From Planctomycetota bacterium (GTDB taxonomy: Bacteria > Planctomycetota > JAJSAM01 > JAJVHW01), in contig JAJRPF010000061.1 of assembly GCA_024280885.1 (NCBI GenBank), positions 31,526 through 95,525 of the forward strand: a stretch of DNA of 64,000 bases, given 5' to 3'. Below the pieces are notes generated by a model. The model was not told the origin of the DNA and ran no database searches. It saw nothing but the letters and a program-made list of their open reading frames with translations. The position numbers were made by a program, and so were the translations under genes. Shown here piece after piece: positions 1-9,730 of this stretch. Each line of letters opens with the position of its first letter. Within the stretch, counting starts at the first letter, position 1.

Positions 1-2
1 GA

Positions 3-3000
3 CTATCGCGACAGGATCTTGCTTGCGCGGGACGACTCGGGGCCGTGGGGGGCGAGCTTCAGCGAAAGTGCCGCGGCCTCGCGGGCGGGTCTGCGACGGC
101 CGAGGTCTGCGAGGGTTTCGGCGCGCTCGGCGGCCATGCGCGCTCGTGCGGCGACGGCGTTCGCCGTGGTGGCTGACGTGGAGGATGCGACGTCGTCCGC
201 CGCGCCGTCCGCGCCGTCGGAGGCTTCCGCGAGCAGGCCCTCCGCGCGTTCCCAACTTGCCGCTGCGGCGTCCCACAGGCCCGAGCCGCGCTCGCAGAGA
301 GCCCGCGTGTCCCAATAGGTCCAGAGCGCCGGCGCCATCGTGGTCGCGCGCACGGCGAGGTCGAGCGCGAGTGTCGATTCGGGGGAAGTCGCGACGATGC
401 ACCATGCGGCATTATTCGCAGCGGCATGGTTCGAGCTATCGAGACGCGCCACGCGAAGAAAGAGCTCGGCAGCGATCTCTATCCGACCGGTCCGAACGGC
501 CACAAGACCCATCACGAAACGGACGCGTGGTTCGATGCGCGCGTCGTCCGCCGTCTGCGGGCGATCGTCCTTCCAACCGCGCTGGAGCTCGTCGCAGATG
601 GCCCCCGCCTCGGACGTTCGTCCGAGTTCGGCGAGGCTCTCGGCGACGACGATCCGCGCCGCAAGGCGAGCCGCTGCCGACACCCCCGGATCGTTCACGA
701 CCACGCGGGCGCGCTCCAAACCGCGCGCGGGCTCACCGACCAGTTGGGTCAGCGTCTCGGCCGCAAGTGCTTCCAGGACCCCGCGCCCCGGTGCGCCATC
801 ACGCGGTGTATCCGTCTCACGCAGCGTGTCGGTCGCGCTCGGCCGTCCGGTCGCGGCGGTCACATCGTCACCCGCGCGAGCGATAGCCCTCTCCACCGCG
901 TCCAGTGCCGCGCGCCCCTCCCCATGAATGCCCAGTACCCACACAAGTTGGCGTACCGCGCCGACGTCGCGCGCGTCGCGTTCGACCGCGCCACGCGCCT
1001 CGCGCAGCGCCGACGCGCCCAGTCCGAGGCGGACCATCGAGCGCGTGACAACACGCGAGAGCGCAGTGTCGCCGGGTCGTTCCATCAAGCGCGCCGATAC
1101 GAACTCGTGAACCTCCTCGACCTCGGCCATCCGGAGCAGCGCTTCTGTCAGTCCGAGTGCGGCGAGTAGATCGCTCGGATCGCTCTGGATCGCTGCCCGG
1201 AAAAAGGGGATCGCCTTCGCCGCTCGATCGCCCTGCAACAGCACGAGGCCGCGCGTTGTATCCGCGCGTTCGATCTCGTCGCCCGTCCCCTCGAGCGCAT
1301 CGAGATGACGGGCCGCCAGCCCGGAATCTCCCGTCTCGACACGCGCTGCCAACGCGATCCGGAGCAGTCCGGCGGTGGACGGATCGCGTGGCGGCAAGGC
1401 AGCGAGCGTCACCTCGGCAACCTCAGCGGCTTCCGCCCAAGCGCCGCGCGTGATCAACGCCTTCGCGAGCGTCTCGGCAGCCGGTACGAGCGCGACGTTC
1501 GCACGCAACGCGTCCGCGAGTAGCCGTTCACGCAGCGCGGGGTCGCCGGTCGCCATCGCAATCTCGAAGAGACGCGCGGCGATCATCACACCGTGCGTCT
1601 CGCGTCCCCCGGGCAGCCACGCGGCCGCGCGATAGCGTTCGGCGGCACGCGGCAGATCCTGCGTGGCGAGCAGCGTCTCCGCGAACTCGAATTGCGCCCC
1701 CGTATCCCACGGCATCATCTCCGCGGCGCGGCGCAACGGTGCGAGCGCGGCTTCTGCGTCGCCACCGGCCGCGAGTAAGCGCCCCTCCAGTAGCACGGCC
1801 ATCGCCTCGCCGCCCGCGCGACCGAGTTGCGTCGCCACGGCCTCGGCCTCACGCATTCGCTCGTCGCGCGTCATCCCCGGGATCTCGGCACCGGTCAGGA
1901 TGAAGACAAGCGCCCGCGCGGCGGAGGTGTCGCGCGGGTCAGCGTCGATCGCGGAGCGCAGCGCAGCGACTGCGAGTCCGATCTCCCCGGCGCGCACGTG
2001 GAAGATGGCGCGCGCCGGCGCGGACTCGAATGACTCCGGCGCCTCCGTGGAGAACGATTCGTGCGACGCGAGGACGAACTCGACCGCACGCCTCACCGAG
2101 GGATCCGTCGTGTCCCGCAACAACGCGAGAGCGCGTTCGCCGTGCCCGGTCCGCACGTATGCGTCGGCCAACTGCATGCGCACCATGACTGAGCCGTCGC
2201 CCAGATCCATCGCACGCTCCAGATCGGCGACCGCCGCCGTCCACTCCCGCCGTCGAATGCGCGAGTCGGCGCGCAGCCGCAAGATCTCAACGTCGTCCGC
2301 CGTGCGCGAGAGGAAGATCGATGCGCACGAGATGGCGTCCAGGTCGTCGCCCGCCCGCGCAAACGCGCGCGTCGCCGCCGCGACGATCCTCCGATCGAAC
2401 GGTCGAATGCGCGCGGCCTCGCGTGCGGCATCAGCGGCACGCACTCCCGCCGTCGGATCGAACCCCGACGTTGCCCGCCTTGCCTCGGAGAGCAAGAGCC
2501 ACGTCTCGGGTGACCAGGGACGCCGGGCCAGAACCCGCTCGAGATGCCGCACCGCATCCATCGGTCGTTCGGCGGCGAGACACGCATCGGCGAGAGCCAG
2601 CTCGACCGGTACAGCGCCCTCGTACGTTTCCAGCATGGTCGCCAGACGTTCGATCGCCCGCTCTGCGACCGACACCTTGCCATCGGCCTCGATCCGCGCC
2701 GGGTCGTGCAGTTCGAGCATCGCCAATCGGATCTCGGCCGACACGGTGTCGCCGCCTCCGGAAAGGACAGCGCCGTATTCGCGAGCCGCGTCGTCGTAAC
2801 GTCCGGCGTCACGATGAATGTCTCCCGCGAGAATGCGGTACGCACGTGCACTCGGCGCCGCCGCCATCGCGCGCTGCGCGAAACGCAGCGCCTCATCGAG
2901 TTCTCCCGCCGCGCGCGCCTGATCCGCCAGCGCCGCGTGGACCGTGCCGCTCTCGTCGGCGTCCGCCACGTCTCGGAGCAGGTCGGCTGCACGGTCGAGC

Positions 3001-4181
3001 ATCGCCGCCAGCGTCAGGACTGTCGTCACGCGATCGACGATCTCCGGCGCCGTGGACGAAGTCAGTGCCGCATGGAACTCGTCGATCGCCTGCGCCGCAT
3101 CTCCGCGCGCAAGGGCGATCCGCCCCGCAACGACGTGCAGTCGCCCCGCGACAAGCGACGCATCGACCTCCGGGAGGTTGTCCAACCCCTTCACGGCGGC
3201 GAGCCACGCGTCGTCGAGGCGTCCATCCGCAAACGCCACTTCGGCCTCGAACCAATGCGCGAGTCCCGCGTCGGCGGAGCGCCCCAAGAGCACGAGCGCA
3301 TCGTGCGCGCGCTGCAACGCGATCGTAAGCTCAGCGGGGTAGCGCTCCGGAGCCACCACGCCGACGAGGTTGAGTCGCACAAGCGCCGCGCGAACCGTCA
3401 GGACAGGATCGCGTACACCGCGCGCGTAGCCCCTTTCGAACAACTCGAGCGCCCGCTCGAGATCGGGTCGAACGCGCGCGAGCTCCAACTCGCCCGCAAG
3501 CCGCCAAACTCCGTCGGGAACTTGCGACCATTCGAGCGCAACGTTCGCGTGCTCGCGCGCTTCGGCGACGTCGCCAAGCCGAGCGAGTTCCGCCGCGAGG
3601 AAGAAGCTCGCGGGTCCGTGCGTCGGATCGTGCCGAACGGCTTCGCGCGCCTCCTGGATCAGGACGCGCGCGTGCATGCCGAGCTTGCGTCCCGTGAACG
3701 CCAACATGAACCAGCCGTTCGCATTATCCGAGTCCATGTCCACGAGTTGGCGCGCGTAGACCCGCGCGGACGCCCAATCGCGCTTCGCAGCGGCAGCATC
3801 CAACGCCCCGCCGACCTGCCACCGGTCCACTCGCGATCGTCGCGCGTACTTGTAGAGCACCACGGCAGTCGGAACGCCCAGCAAGATGGTCGCGGCGAGC
3901 GCGATCTTCAGGACACGGGCGACCGTCTCGCGCGCGGGCCATGGCGACCAACACGGATGATCGAGGTCTGCGCCACAGTCTCCACACGTGTCGTCGAACA
4001 CACTGACATTCGCGCTGCACGAACACATCCGCGCGAAGAGAACGCCACACCGAGCGCAATGCGAAGCACTGACGCGCTGTCGGAGTCCGCACGACGGACA
4101 GCGATCACGCCGTTCGACGACGTCCGTGTCTTCAGACGTATCCTCGGACGCCGCGGAGTTCCCGTCGTTCGCTGTGGTCAC
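3..4181 (-). CDS. Zinc-ribbon, membrane-anchored giant TPR protein
   Basis: About 1392 residues. The N-terminus has a double zinc ribbon (CPSCG, CARCG, then CSC and CGDCG within about residues 28-70), followed by one hydrophobic segment near residues 85-107 ending in a basic stretch. The rest is a long run of degenerate TPR units (many A-x-x-Y/L-x-x-A-L patterns). I chose the GTG at 4181 because the longer reading frame to 4400 runs inside eboB; this GTG lies 13 bases after the eboB stop. The layout predicts a cytoplasmic zinc ribbon with an outer TPR scaffold, but topology is inferred. It is the third gene of the eboA-eboB transcription unit. No enzymatic motif is seen; specific function unknown. 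Confidence 0.75.
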   Translation of the reverse strand: MTTANDGNSAASEDTSEDTDVVERRDRCPSCGLRQRVSASHCARCGVLFARMCSCSANVSVFDDTCGDCGADLDHPCWSPWPARETVARVLKIALAATILLGVPTAVVLYKYARRSRVDRWQVGGALDAAAAKRDWASARVYARQLVDMDSDNANGWFMLAFTGRKLGMHARVLIQEAREAVRHDPTHGPASFFLAAELARLGDVAEAREHANVALEWSQVPDGVWRLAGELELARVRPDLERALELFERGYARGVRDPVLTVRAALVRLNLVGVVAPERYPAELTIALQRAHDALVLLGRSADAGLAHWFEAEVAFADGRLDDAWLAAVKGLDNLPEVDASLVAGRLHVVAGRIALARGDAAQAIDEFHAALTSSTAPEIVDRVTTVLTLAAMLDRAADLLRDVADADESGTVHAALADQARAAGELDEALRFAQRAMAAAPSARAYRILAGDIHRDAGRYDDAAREYGAVLSGGGDTVSAEIRLAMLELHDPARIEADGKVSVAERAIERLATMLETYEGAVPVELALADACLAAERPMDAVRHLERVLARRPWSPETWLLLSEARRATSGFDPTAGVRAADAAREAARIRPFDRRIVAAATRAFARAGDDLDAISCASIFLSRTADDVEILRLRADSRIRRREWTAAVADLERAMDLGDGSVMVRMQLADAYVRTGHGERALALLRDTTDPSVRRAVEFVLASHESFSTEAPESFESAPARAIFHVRAGEIGLAVAALRSAIDADPRDTSAARALVFILTGAEIPGMTRDERMREAEAVATQLGRAGGEAMAVLLEGRLLAAGGDAEAALAPLRRAAEMMPWDTGAQFEFAETLLATQDLPRAAERYRAAAWLPGGRETHGVMIAARLFEIAMATGDPALRERLLADALRANVALVPAAETLAKALITRGAWAEAAEVAEVTLAALPPRDPSTAGLLRIALAARVETGDSGLAARHLDALEGTGDEIERADTTRGLVLLQGDRAAKAIPFFRAAIQSDPSDLLAALGLTEALLRMAEVEEVHEFVSARLMERPGDTALSRVVTRSMVRLGLGASALREARGAVERDARDVGAVRQLVWVLGIHGEGRAALDAVERAIARAGDDVTAATGRPSATDTLRETDTPRDGAPGRGVLEALAAETLTQLVGEPARGLERARVVVNDPGVSAAARLAARIVVAESLAELGRTSEAGAICDELQRGWKDDRPQTADDARIEPRVRFVMGLVAVRTGRIEIAAELFLRVARLDSSNHAAANNAAWCIVATSPESTLALDLAVRATTMAPALWTYWDTRALCERGSGLWDAAAASWERAEGLLAEASDGADGAADDVASSTSATTANAVAARARMAAERAETLADLGRRRPAREAAALSLKLAPHGPESSRASKILSR

Positions 4182-4194
4182 GTGTCTCTGCGAG

Positions 4195-5076
4195 TCAGTA
4201 GCGACCGGGGTCCTGGCCGCGAAGAACGCTGTTGCCGTCGAACGTCTCTCGACGATCGACGTTCGGCGGACGTTCGAGATCCGCCGGGTCGAAGCGACCG
4301 CTCTGCGCGAAGAAGCCGACGGGGTTACGCCAGACGAGTTGTTCGATGACGTCGCGCTCGACACCCGCGAGTTCCAGTGCAAGACATGTGCGCGGAACAC
4401 GCAGCGGGTCGGAGACCCCCCAGTCCGCGGCGCTGTTGATCATCATGCCCTCGACGCCGTATTGCTGGACGATCGTGACCATCCGGTCGACATCCATCTT
4501 CGTGTGGGGATAGATCGAGAACCCGGCCCAACACCCGCTGTCACGCGTGATCTTGATCGTCTCCTCGTTGCCGTGATCGAGAAGCACGCGCTCCAGTGCA
4601 ATCCCCGACTCCTTGACGATGGCGAGCGAACGCTCAAAGCCGCGCTTCTTGTCGCGATGCGGCGTGTGGACGAGGACCGGCAGCTCGTGTTTGCGCGCGA
4701 GCTCGAGCTGCGCCGAGAAACACTCCTCTTCGATGGGCGTGATATCGTCGAGACCGATCTCGCCGACGCAGATCACGCTGTCCTTCTCGAGGTAGCGCGG
4801 CAGGATCTCCAGCACGTCCTTGTTCACGCGCGGATCGTTCGCCTCGCGCGGGTTGAGCGCCATGCCACAGAAGTGGTGGATGCCCCACTGCCGCGCGCGG
4901 AAGCGTTCCCATCCGACGAGCGTGTCGAAGTAGTCGATGAACGAGCCGACGGACGTGCGGTTCTGCCCGAGCCAGAAGGCGGGTTCCAGGATCGCGCGGA
5001 CGCCAGAAAGCGCCATGCGCTCGTAGTCATCCGTGATCCGGCTGAACATATGCGCGTGGGGTTCGAAGATCCTCAT
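4195..5076 (-). CDS. eboB: TatD-like metal-dependent hydrolase, EboB type
   Basis: 293 residues, TatD-type TIM-barrel hydrolase. Visible metal-site motifs are H-A-H near residues 7-9, GEIGLD, VHTPH, LLDHGNE and SAADWG, in the order expected for TatD nucleases/hydrolases. The ATG at 5076 overlaps the stop of the upstream gene as ATGA, so the two are probably translationally coupled; the longer frame to 5088 is less likely. The pairing with an EboA-like gene is typical of the ebo clusters found in bacteria and in some eustigmatophyte plastids, where EboB is the TatD-like member; that is established knowledge, its use here is inference. The cluster product is not known to me. A generic TatD hydrolase is the alternative. 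Confidence 0.72.
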   Translation of the reverse strand: MRIFEPHAHMFSRITDDYERMALSGVRAILEPAFWLGQNRTSVGSFIDYFDTLVGWERFRARQWGIHHFCGMALNPREANDPRVNKDVLEILPRYLEKDSVICVGEIGLDDITPIEEECFSAQLELARKHELPVLVHTPHRDKKRGFERSLAIVKESGIALERVLLDHGNEETIKITRDSGCWAGFSIYPHTKMDVDRMVTIVQQYGVEGMMINSAADWGVSDPLRVPRTCLALELAGVERDVIEQLVWRNPVGFFAQSGRFDPADLERPPNVDRRETFDGNSVLRGQDPGRY

Positions 5077-5960
5077 GAGCCCTTCCACTTCCCTGCTAGT
5101 TGCGTGAGCTGCGCGCGGATCGCGTCCACACGCTCGCGAGCTATCCTATCCTCGATCAGGGGCAAGAGATCCGGCGCAGATTGACGCGCCAACGCCTCGG
5201 CCGCGCGCAGACGCCGTCCGTCGGAGCCGTGCTCCAACCCGCCCAAGAGCCGCAAGAGGGTTCCCCGGGTCGGTGCCAACCCGACCAGCCGATCGGTGTC
5301 CTGCCAGACGGTCCGTCCGGCGGCCTCGCGCTCTGTCGCGAGATCCTGCAGCATGCGCGAGAGCTCGGCATTCGCGTGCTCTTCGACCCCGAACATGCGC
5401 GCGAGCGGCAGATCCATGAACGCGGCCTTCACGACCATGCGGTTGACGTCGTCGATGCCGAAGTCGGCAACTCCGCACGCGCGTGCCGGCAGGTTGTGGT
5501 CGCAGCAGAGCGCCTCGAAGTGCGTGCTGGTATTCGTGCGCTGCGCCTCTCCGAAGAGCGCGATCGTTCCGGGATCGACGGGCCGCAGCGCATGAGCCCG
5601 CATCACGATGGTGCGTTCCTCGAAGTCGCCGTGCAGGAAGAGATCCACGGCCTGCTCGGACGTGATCGCGGTGCAGGCGCGCAGGAGCACGAAACCCGCC
5701 GCGTCGCAGACCCGCCAGACGTCGAGATCGACGAGCACCTCACCGCCAGTCGCGTCCGGCGAGGGCTCCGCCGTCCGTCCGCCACCAATGAGTCCGCGCC
5801 CGAGTCGCCGGGCCAGCGCTGGGAAGAGCACCGGCAATGCAGCCGCGCCCTCACGCGTTGCCCGGTCTAGGGCCTCGCGCCACCATCCGTTGTCCGCAGT
5901 CGCTTCGGCCAACCGCCGCTCGACAACCGCGATCGCATTCGCATTCGCACCGTCCGCCAT
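5073..5960 (-). CDS. eboA: EboA-family protein
   Basis: 295 residues. It resembles the EboA family: a W-W-R-E-A-L-D start region, a Leu/Ala-rich middle, then the block R-T-N...F-E-A-L, N-R-M-V-V-K-A-A-F, A-N-A-E-L-S-R-M-L and a following E-R-E-A-A-G-R, which I recognise as the conserved EboA core. The family is linked to export or traffic of a secondary metabolite (for example next to scytonemin genes), but its biochemical role is undetermined. The ATG at 5960 was preferred because GGGAGGTG sits five bases upstream; starts at 5984 and 5999 (GTG) are possible. Other ebo genes (UbiA-like eboC, eboD, eboE, eboF) are not in the window, so this would be a reduced cluster. Confidence 0.65.
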   Translation of the reverse strand: MADGANANAIAVVERRLAEATADNGWWREALDRATREGAAALPVLFPALARRLGRGLIGGGRTAEPSPDATGGEVLVDLDVWRVCDAAGFVLLRACTAITSEQAVDLFLHGDFEERTIVMRAHALRPVDPGTIALFGEAQRTNTSTHFEALCCDHNLPARACGVADFGIDDVNRMVVKAAFMDLPLARMFGVEEHANAELSRMLQDLATEREAAGRTVWQDTDRLVGLAPTRGTLLRLLGGLEHGSDGRRLRAAEALARQSAPDLLPLIEDRIARERVDAIRAQLTQLAGKWKGS

Positions 5961-6130
5961 CGACACCTCCCGGGCCGCGCTCATCGCTGCTCCGTGCACG
6001 CCCTGATGGTCTCCCTTTTGAGCGTGAACGCACGAGAAAGGCGGAGGGTTCGCTCAGCAGGCATCACCGACCGTGACAGAAGTGTGGTGACGGGCGCTCC
6101 AGCGCACTCGCGAGGCTCCCCCACCGAGAC

Positions 6131-8941
6131 CTACGTCGCTGGGCTTTCGCCTCGAACGGCAGCCTCCAGCACGAGATGGGCAATCGACGTGTAGGTCCGC
6201 CCGGAGTGACGCTCCAGCGCGATCTCGCACGTCCGGCTCGACGAGTACCCCGTCTGACAAGCTCGCGGGAGCGCCCGATCCAGGCCGTCCAGGGCCGCCG
6301 CCGGAAGCTCCGGGTACCGAAACCCGCGATCTCCGGCCTGGCCGCAGCAAACGACATCGGGCGTCGGGATGACGGTCCTCGCGCAGGCTCGTGCGACGTC
6401 GAGAAACGCCTCGTCCAGCCCACTCGTATGCCCGCTGCACGGGACGTGGACGGTCACGGTCCGATCGAGCGGCGCGAGCGGGACGGACGTGATCACGTCG
6501 CGCCGCAACCACTCCGCCACATCGAGCACTTCCAGCCCGCCGTCACGCCCGAACTCTGGCCCAATCTCTGGCACAGCGTCGCGCAGATGCCGCGCACACG
6601 GGCTGGCGTCGACGACGATCGGCCGCCCGCCACGCGCCGCGTGGGACAGCGCAGCGATGGCCGCCCGCCGCACTTCGTCGCCCAAATCCGCGCGTCCCTG
6701 GCTCTCGAATGCGAGCCCGCAACAGAGCGAGTCCGGCTCGGCGGGCCGCGCGACCTCGAGTCCCACGCGCCCGGCGAGGGCGCTGATCACCGCGTCGAGG
6801 GGCGTCGCCTCCGCGTATCCGAAGACACGCCCGGGACACGCCGAGAAGTGTACGATCGCGGGGCCCGTCGGCGACGCCACCGACGGGGACCGCCCGGCAG
6901 AGGGCATGTCGCGTCGCCATGCGGGGAGTCCGAGACGACCACCGACGCGGCTCCACCGCTCGACGCGCTCGTCTCCGAAGATCCGCGCCGCCACACCCGC
7001 CGCCCGCAGACCGGTCCGCGCAGCGCGACACGTTCCGGCGAAGTGCCGCGCCGCGAACTCCAGCAATCGTGGAGCATCCGCCGCCCGTCGCGCCTTGATG
7101 ATCCGCCCCGTATCGATCGCCACGGGACACGCCACGGCACAGACGCCGTCGGTCGCACACGTTGCATCGCCAGCGTATGCAAACGCACTCTCCATCGCCG
7201 CACGCCGCGCCCCATCCGCCCCTGCCATCTCGCGCAGCGCGACGATCCGCTGCCGCGGCGTCAGCGTCAGATCTCGCGACGGGCACACCGGCTCGCAGAA
7301 CCCGCACTCGATGCACGGATCGAGCGCCGGATCGACCAGAGGGCGCGACTTCAGATCGCGCAGATGAACACGCGGATCGTCGTTCAGGATGACACCCGGG
7401 TTGAGCAAGTCATCGGGATCGAACGCCGCCTTGATCTCGCGCATGACCGCCGTCGCCGCACGTCCCCACTCGCGCTCGACAAACGGCGCCATGTTGCGCC
7501 CGGTGCCATGCTCGGCCTTCAACGACCCGCCGAGACGGTCCGCGACGAGCGCCGCCACGTCGTCGAGCAACGCCGCGTAGCGTTCGATCTCTGCGTCAGT
7601 GTCGAAACGCTGCGCTACGACGTAGTGGAGATTGCCCGCGAGCGCATGCCCGAACACGATCGCCTCGCCATAGCCGCGCCGCTCGAAGATCTCCCGCAAC
7701 CCGCGCACACATGCCGCCAGGTGCTCCCTCGGCACGGCGACATCCTCGATGATGATGCTCGTCCCGAGCGGCCGCGCGGCCCCCACCGACGCCGCGAGTC
7801 CCTTCCGCACGCGCCAGAGGGCGGTGTACGCCACGCCACCCCGTTGCTCGAAGCGCGGCGGATCAAGTGGACGGTGCTCTGCGATTACGCCGAGCACGTC
7901 TTGCTCGCTCTGCGCGCGCGTGTTCGCATCCCCCGCGCGCACTTCGACAAGCAGCGCGGCGGCTCCGTCGGGCACCCCTGCGATCCACTCGGGAACACCC
8001 CGGGCCGACTCGACCGCGCGCAACGACGCACGATCCATCAACTCCGCCGCACTCACGGGCAGGTCTACGAGCGACGTCGCTGCCCGACAGGCCGTCTCGA
8101 CATCCGCAAAGACGGCCAACACACACGCGCGCTGCGGCGGGTCCTCCACCGTGCGCAACGTGACCTCCGACACGAACGCGAGCGTGCCCTCGGAACCGAC
8201 TAGGAGATGCTGCAGCACGTCGATTGGGTCGTGGTGATCGATCAGTGCGTTCAGCGCGTACCCGACCGTGTTCTTGATCCGGAACTTGCGCCGGATCATC
8301 TCGCAGAGAGCAGCATCCTCGCGAACGCGCCCGGCAATCGCAGCGAGCCGCGCGAGAAGGTCCGGTCGCGCCCGCCGGAGCGCCTCCCGCGCCGACGAGA
8401 CCCCCGTATCGAAGACCGTCCCATCGGCCAATACGCCGCGCAGCGAGAGCAGCGTGTGATACGAGTCCTCGGCCGGCCCGCAGCACATGCCGCTGGCGTT
8501 GTTGACAACGATCCCGCCAATGCGCGCGACCGAGAGCGACGCCGGATCCGGCCCGATCCGGCGCATGTGCGCCGCCAACGCATCGTTCGCCTCCGCCCCG
8601 ACGACACCCGGCCCCAGCCGAATGGCCACGCCGTCGCGCAGGACCTCAAGCGCACGAAACGAACGCGGCTCCTGCATGACCAGCACCGAGTCGGTGACCG
8701 CCTGCCCCGAGAGGCTCGTCCCACCCGCCCGAAACGTCACCGGCGTGGCGAGATCTGCGGCCGCCGCGAGCACTTGCGCTACTTCCGCTTCGTCCGCCAC
8801 GCGCACGACGACCCGCGGGATCATCCGGTAGACGCTGGCGTCCGCACCCCAGACGGCCAGGTGAAGCGGATCCGTAAAGACCCGCCCAGCGGGAAGAGTC
8901 CGGCGCAGGACAGCAGCGAGTTGCTCGTGGGCGTCGGACAT
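6131..8941 (-). CDS. FAD-binding and Fe-S 2-hydroxyacid dehydrogenase (D-lactate/glycolate oxidase type)
   Basis: 936 residues, the usual size for the fused FAD plus Fe-S family (YdiJ/Dld-type). Order of domains: PCMH-type FAD-binding domain with R-A-G-G-T-S-L-S-G-Q near residue 100, a FAD-linked oxidase C-terminal domain with H-G-T-G-R, two 4Fe-4S motifs (CIECGFCEPVC near 543 and CATDGVCAVACP near 594), and a cysteine-rich CCG region with CCGLAFES and CCGQAGDRGF. It should oxidise a D-2-hydroxyacid (lactate, glycolate or 2-hydroxyglutarate) and pass electrons to the respiratory chain; substrate cannot be set from sequence. The ATG at 8941 has AAGGTGG upstream; the much longer open frame to 9589 overlaps another gene and lacks homology. 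Confidence 0.85.
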   Translation of the reverse strand: MSDAHEQLAAVLRRTLPAGRVFTDPLHLAVWGADASVYRMIPRVVVRVADEAEVAQVLAAAADLATPVTFRAGGTSLSGQAVTDSVLVMQEPRSFRALEVLRDGVAIRLGPGVVGAEANDALAAHMRRIGPDPASLSVARIGGIVVNNASGMCCGPAEDSYHTLLSLRGVLADGTVFDTGVSSAREALRRARPDLLARLAAIAGRVREDAALCEMIRRKFRIKNTVGYALNALIDHHDPIDVLQHLLVGSEGTLAFVSEVTLRTVEDPPQRACVLAVFADVETACRAATSLVDLPVSAAELMDRASLRAVESARGVPEWIAGVPDGAAALLVEVRAGDANTRAQSEQDVLGVIAEHRPLDPPRFEQRGGVAYTALWRVRKGLAASVGAARPLGTSIIIEDVAVPREHLAACVRGLREIFERRGYGEAIVFGHALAGNLHYVVAQRFDTDAEIERYAALLDDVAALVADRLGGSLKAEHGTGRNMAPFVEREWGRAATAVMREIKAAFDPDDLLNPGVILNDDPRVHLRDLKSRPLVDPALDPCIECGFCEPVCPSRDLTLTPRQRIVALREMAGADGARRAAMESAFAYAGDATCATDGVCAVACPVAIDTGRIIKARRAADAPRLLEFAARHFAGTCRAARTGLRAAGVAARIFGDERVERWSRVGGRLGLPAWRRDMPSAGRSPSVASPTGPAIVHFSACPGRVFGYAEATPLDAVISALAGRVGLEVARPAEPDSLCCGLAFESQGRADLGDEVRRAAIAALSHAARGGRPIVVDASPCARHLRDAVPEIGPEFGRDGGLEVLDVAEWLRRDVITSVPLAPLDRTVTVHVPCSGHTSGLDEAFLDVARACARTVIPTPDVVCCGQAGDRGFRYPELPAAALDGLDRALPRACQTGYSSSRTCEIALERHSGRTYTSIAHLVLEAAVRGESPAT

Positions 8942-9183
8942 GGACGGCCACCTTACGTCCGACAGAGCCCCGGGGCTCGGATCGTACCCTCCGGGGGCAT
9001 CGGCGGGCTGCCGGGCCTCAAGAAGAGACATCGGTGCGTCGCCGACCGGGGACGGCGGGGCGGCGTCTTGAATTCGAAGGAGCCCCGAGGTGCCCGGTGT
9101 CTGGCGGACCGAGGGCGTCGCGATGGCCGAGGCGGTCGGGCCGCCCGTCACCGGGCACCATCCAAGGAAACGGTCCGCCGTTG

Positions 9184-9672
9184 CTACCGAGCGCCGCGGG
9201 CGCCGCCGACCACGACGGTGACCTGGAAGACGAGAAGGCCGCCGCCGTCTTGTGGCCGCTTCTGGAGCGTCATGCGGAGGAGTGTCGTGCCGGGGCCCAT
9301 CGCCTTGAAGAGCATCTTCTCGTGGCCCGCAGCGCCGCCGATCATGCCGCCGCGAGTACGCGGGCCGATGGTCCGGGTTCCGGAACTGCGCACCAGAACG
9401 GCGGCGTCGGTCGGGTCGGGGGTCCAGCGGCGCGACGAGCCGACCTTGTTCGGGAGGACGACGGCCAACGTCTGCCCCACCGCCAACTGCACGGTCTGGC
9501 CGTTGCGTTCCTTCGTGACGTGATAGACGGGGATGCCGTCGATTGTGGGCACGACATCGGCGGCGGGAACCTCTTCCGAGGAGACGCACGCGGGGGTCGA
9601 GAACACGGTGGAGACAAGAAGGAGCGCGGCCATGAGGCGAGGGACGGTTCGCATGCGCAGACGGTATCGCAT
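9184..9672 (-). CDS. Small lipoprotein resembling chagasin (I42) protease inhibitors
   Basis: 162 residues with an N-terminal signal sequence ending at a cysteine in F-S-T-P-A-C, an imperfect lipobox. The mature part has L-A-V-G-Q-T-L-A-V-V-L-P, then a Trp in S-S-R-R-W, and late the segment F-K-A-M-G-P-G-T-T-L-L-R-M. These echo the chagasin/I42 fold (V-G-x-x-L-x-L-x-L-P, N-x-T-x-G-Y-x-W, P-G-x-x-x-L), but the NPTTGY loop itself is replaced by N-K-V-G-S-S-R-R-W, so inhibitory activity is doubtful. It follows the peptide transporter genes on the same strand after 58 bases. The start could also be the ATG at 9654; neither has a good ribosome-binding site. Confidence 0.6.
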   Translation of the reverse strand: MRYRLRMRTVPRLMAALLLVSTVFSTPACVSSEEVPAADVVPTIDGIPVYHVTKERNGQTVQLAVGQTLAVVLPNKVGSSRRWTPDPTDAAVLVRSSGTRTIGPRTRGGMIGGAAGHEKMLFKAMGPGTTLLRMTLQKRPQDGGGLLVFQVTVVVGGARGAR

Positions 9673-9730
9673 GCCGACCGCGCTGCGGTGAGATGCTCGT
9701 CCGTGCGTGGCCCGACAGAGTGCGCAGCGG

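Noticed and set aside
8942..9589. N-terminal extension of the FAD/Fe-S dehydrogenase
   Set aside because: Overlaps the lipoprotein gene, lacks homology, and a good start with ribosome-binding site exists at 8941.
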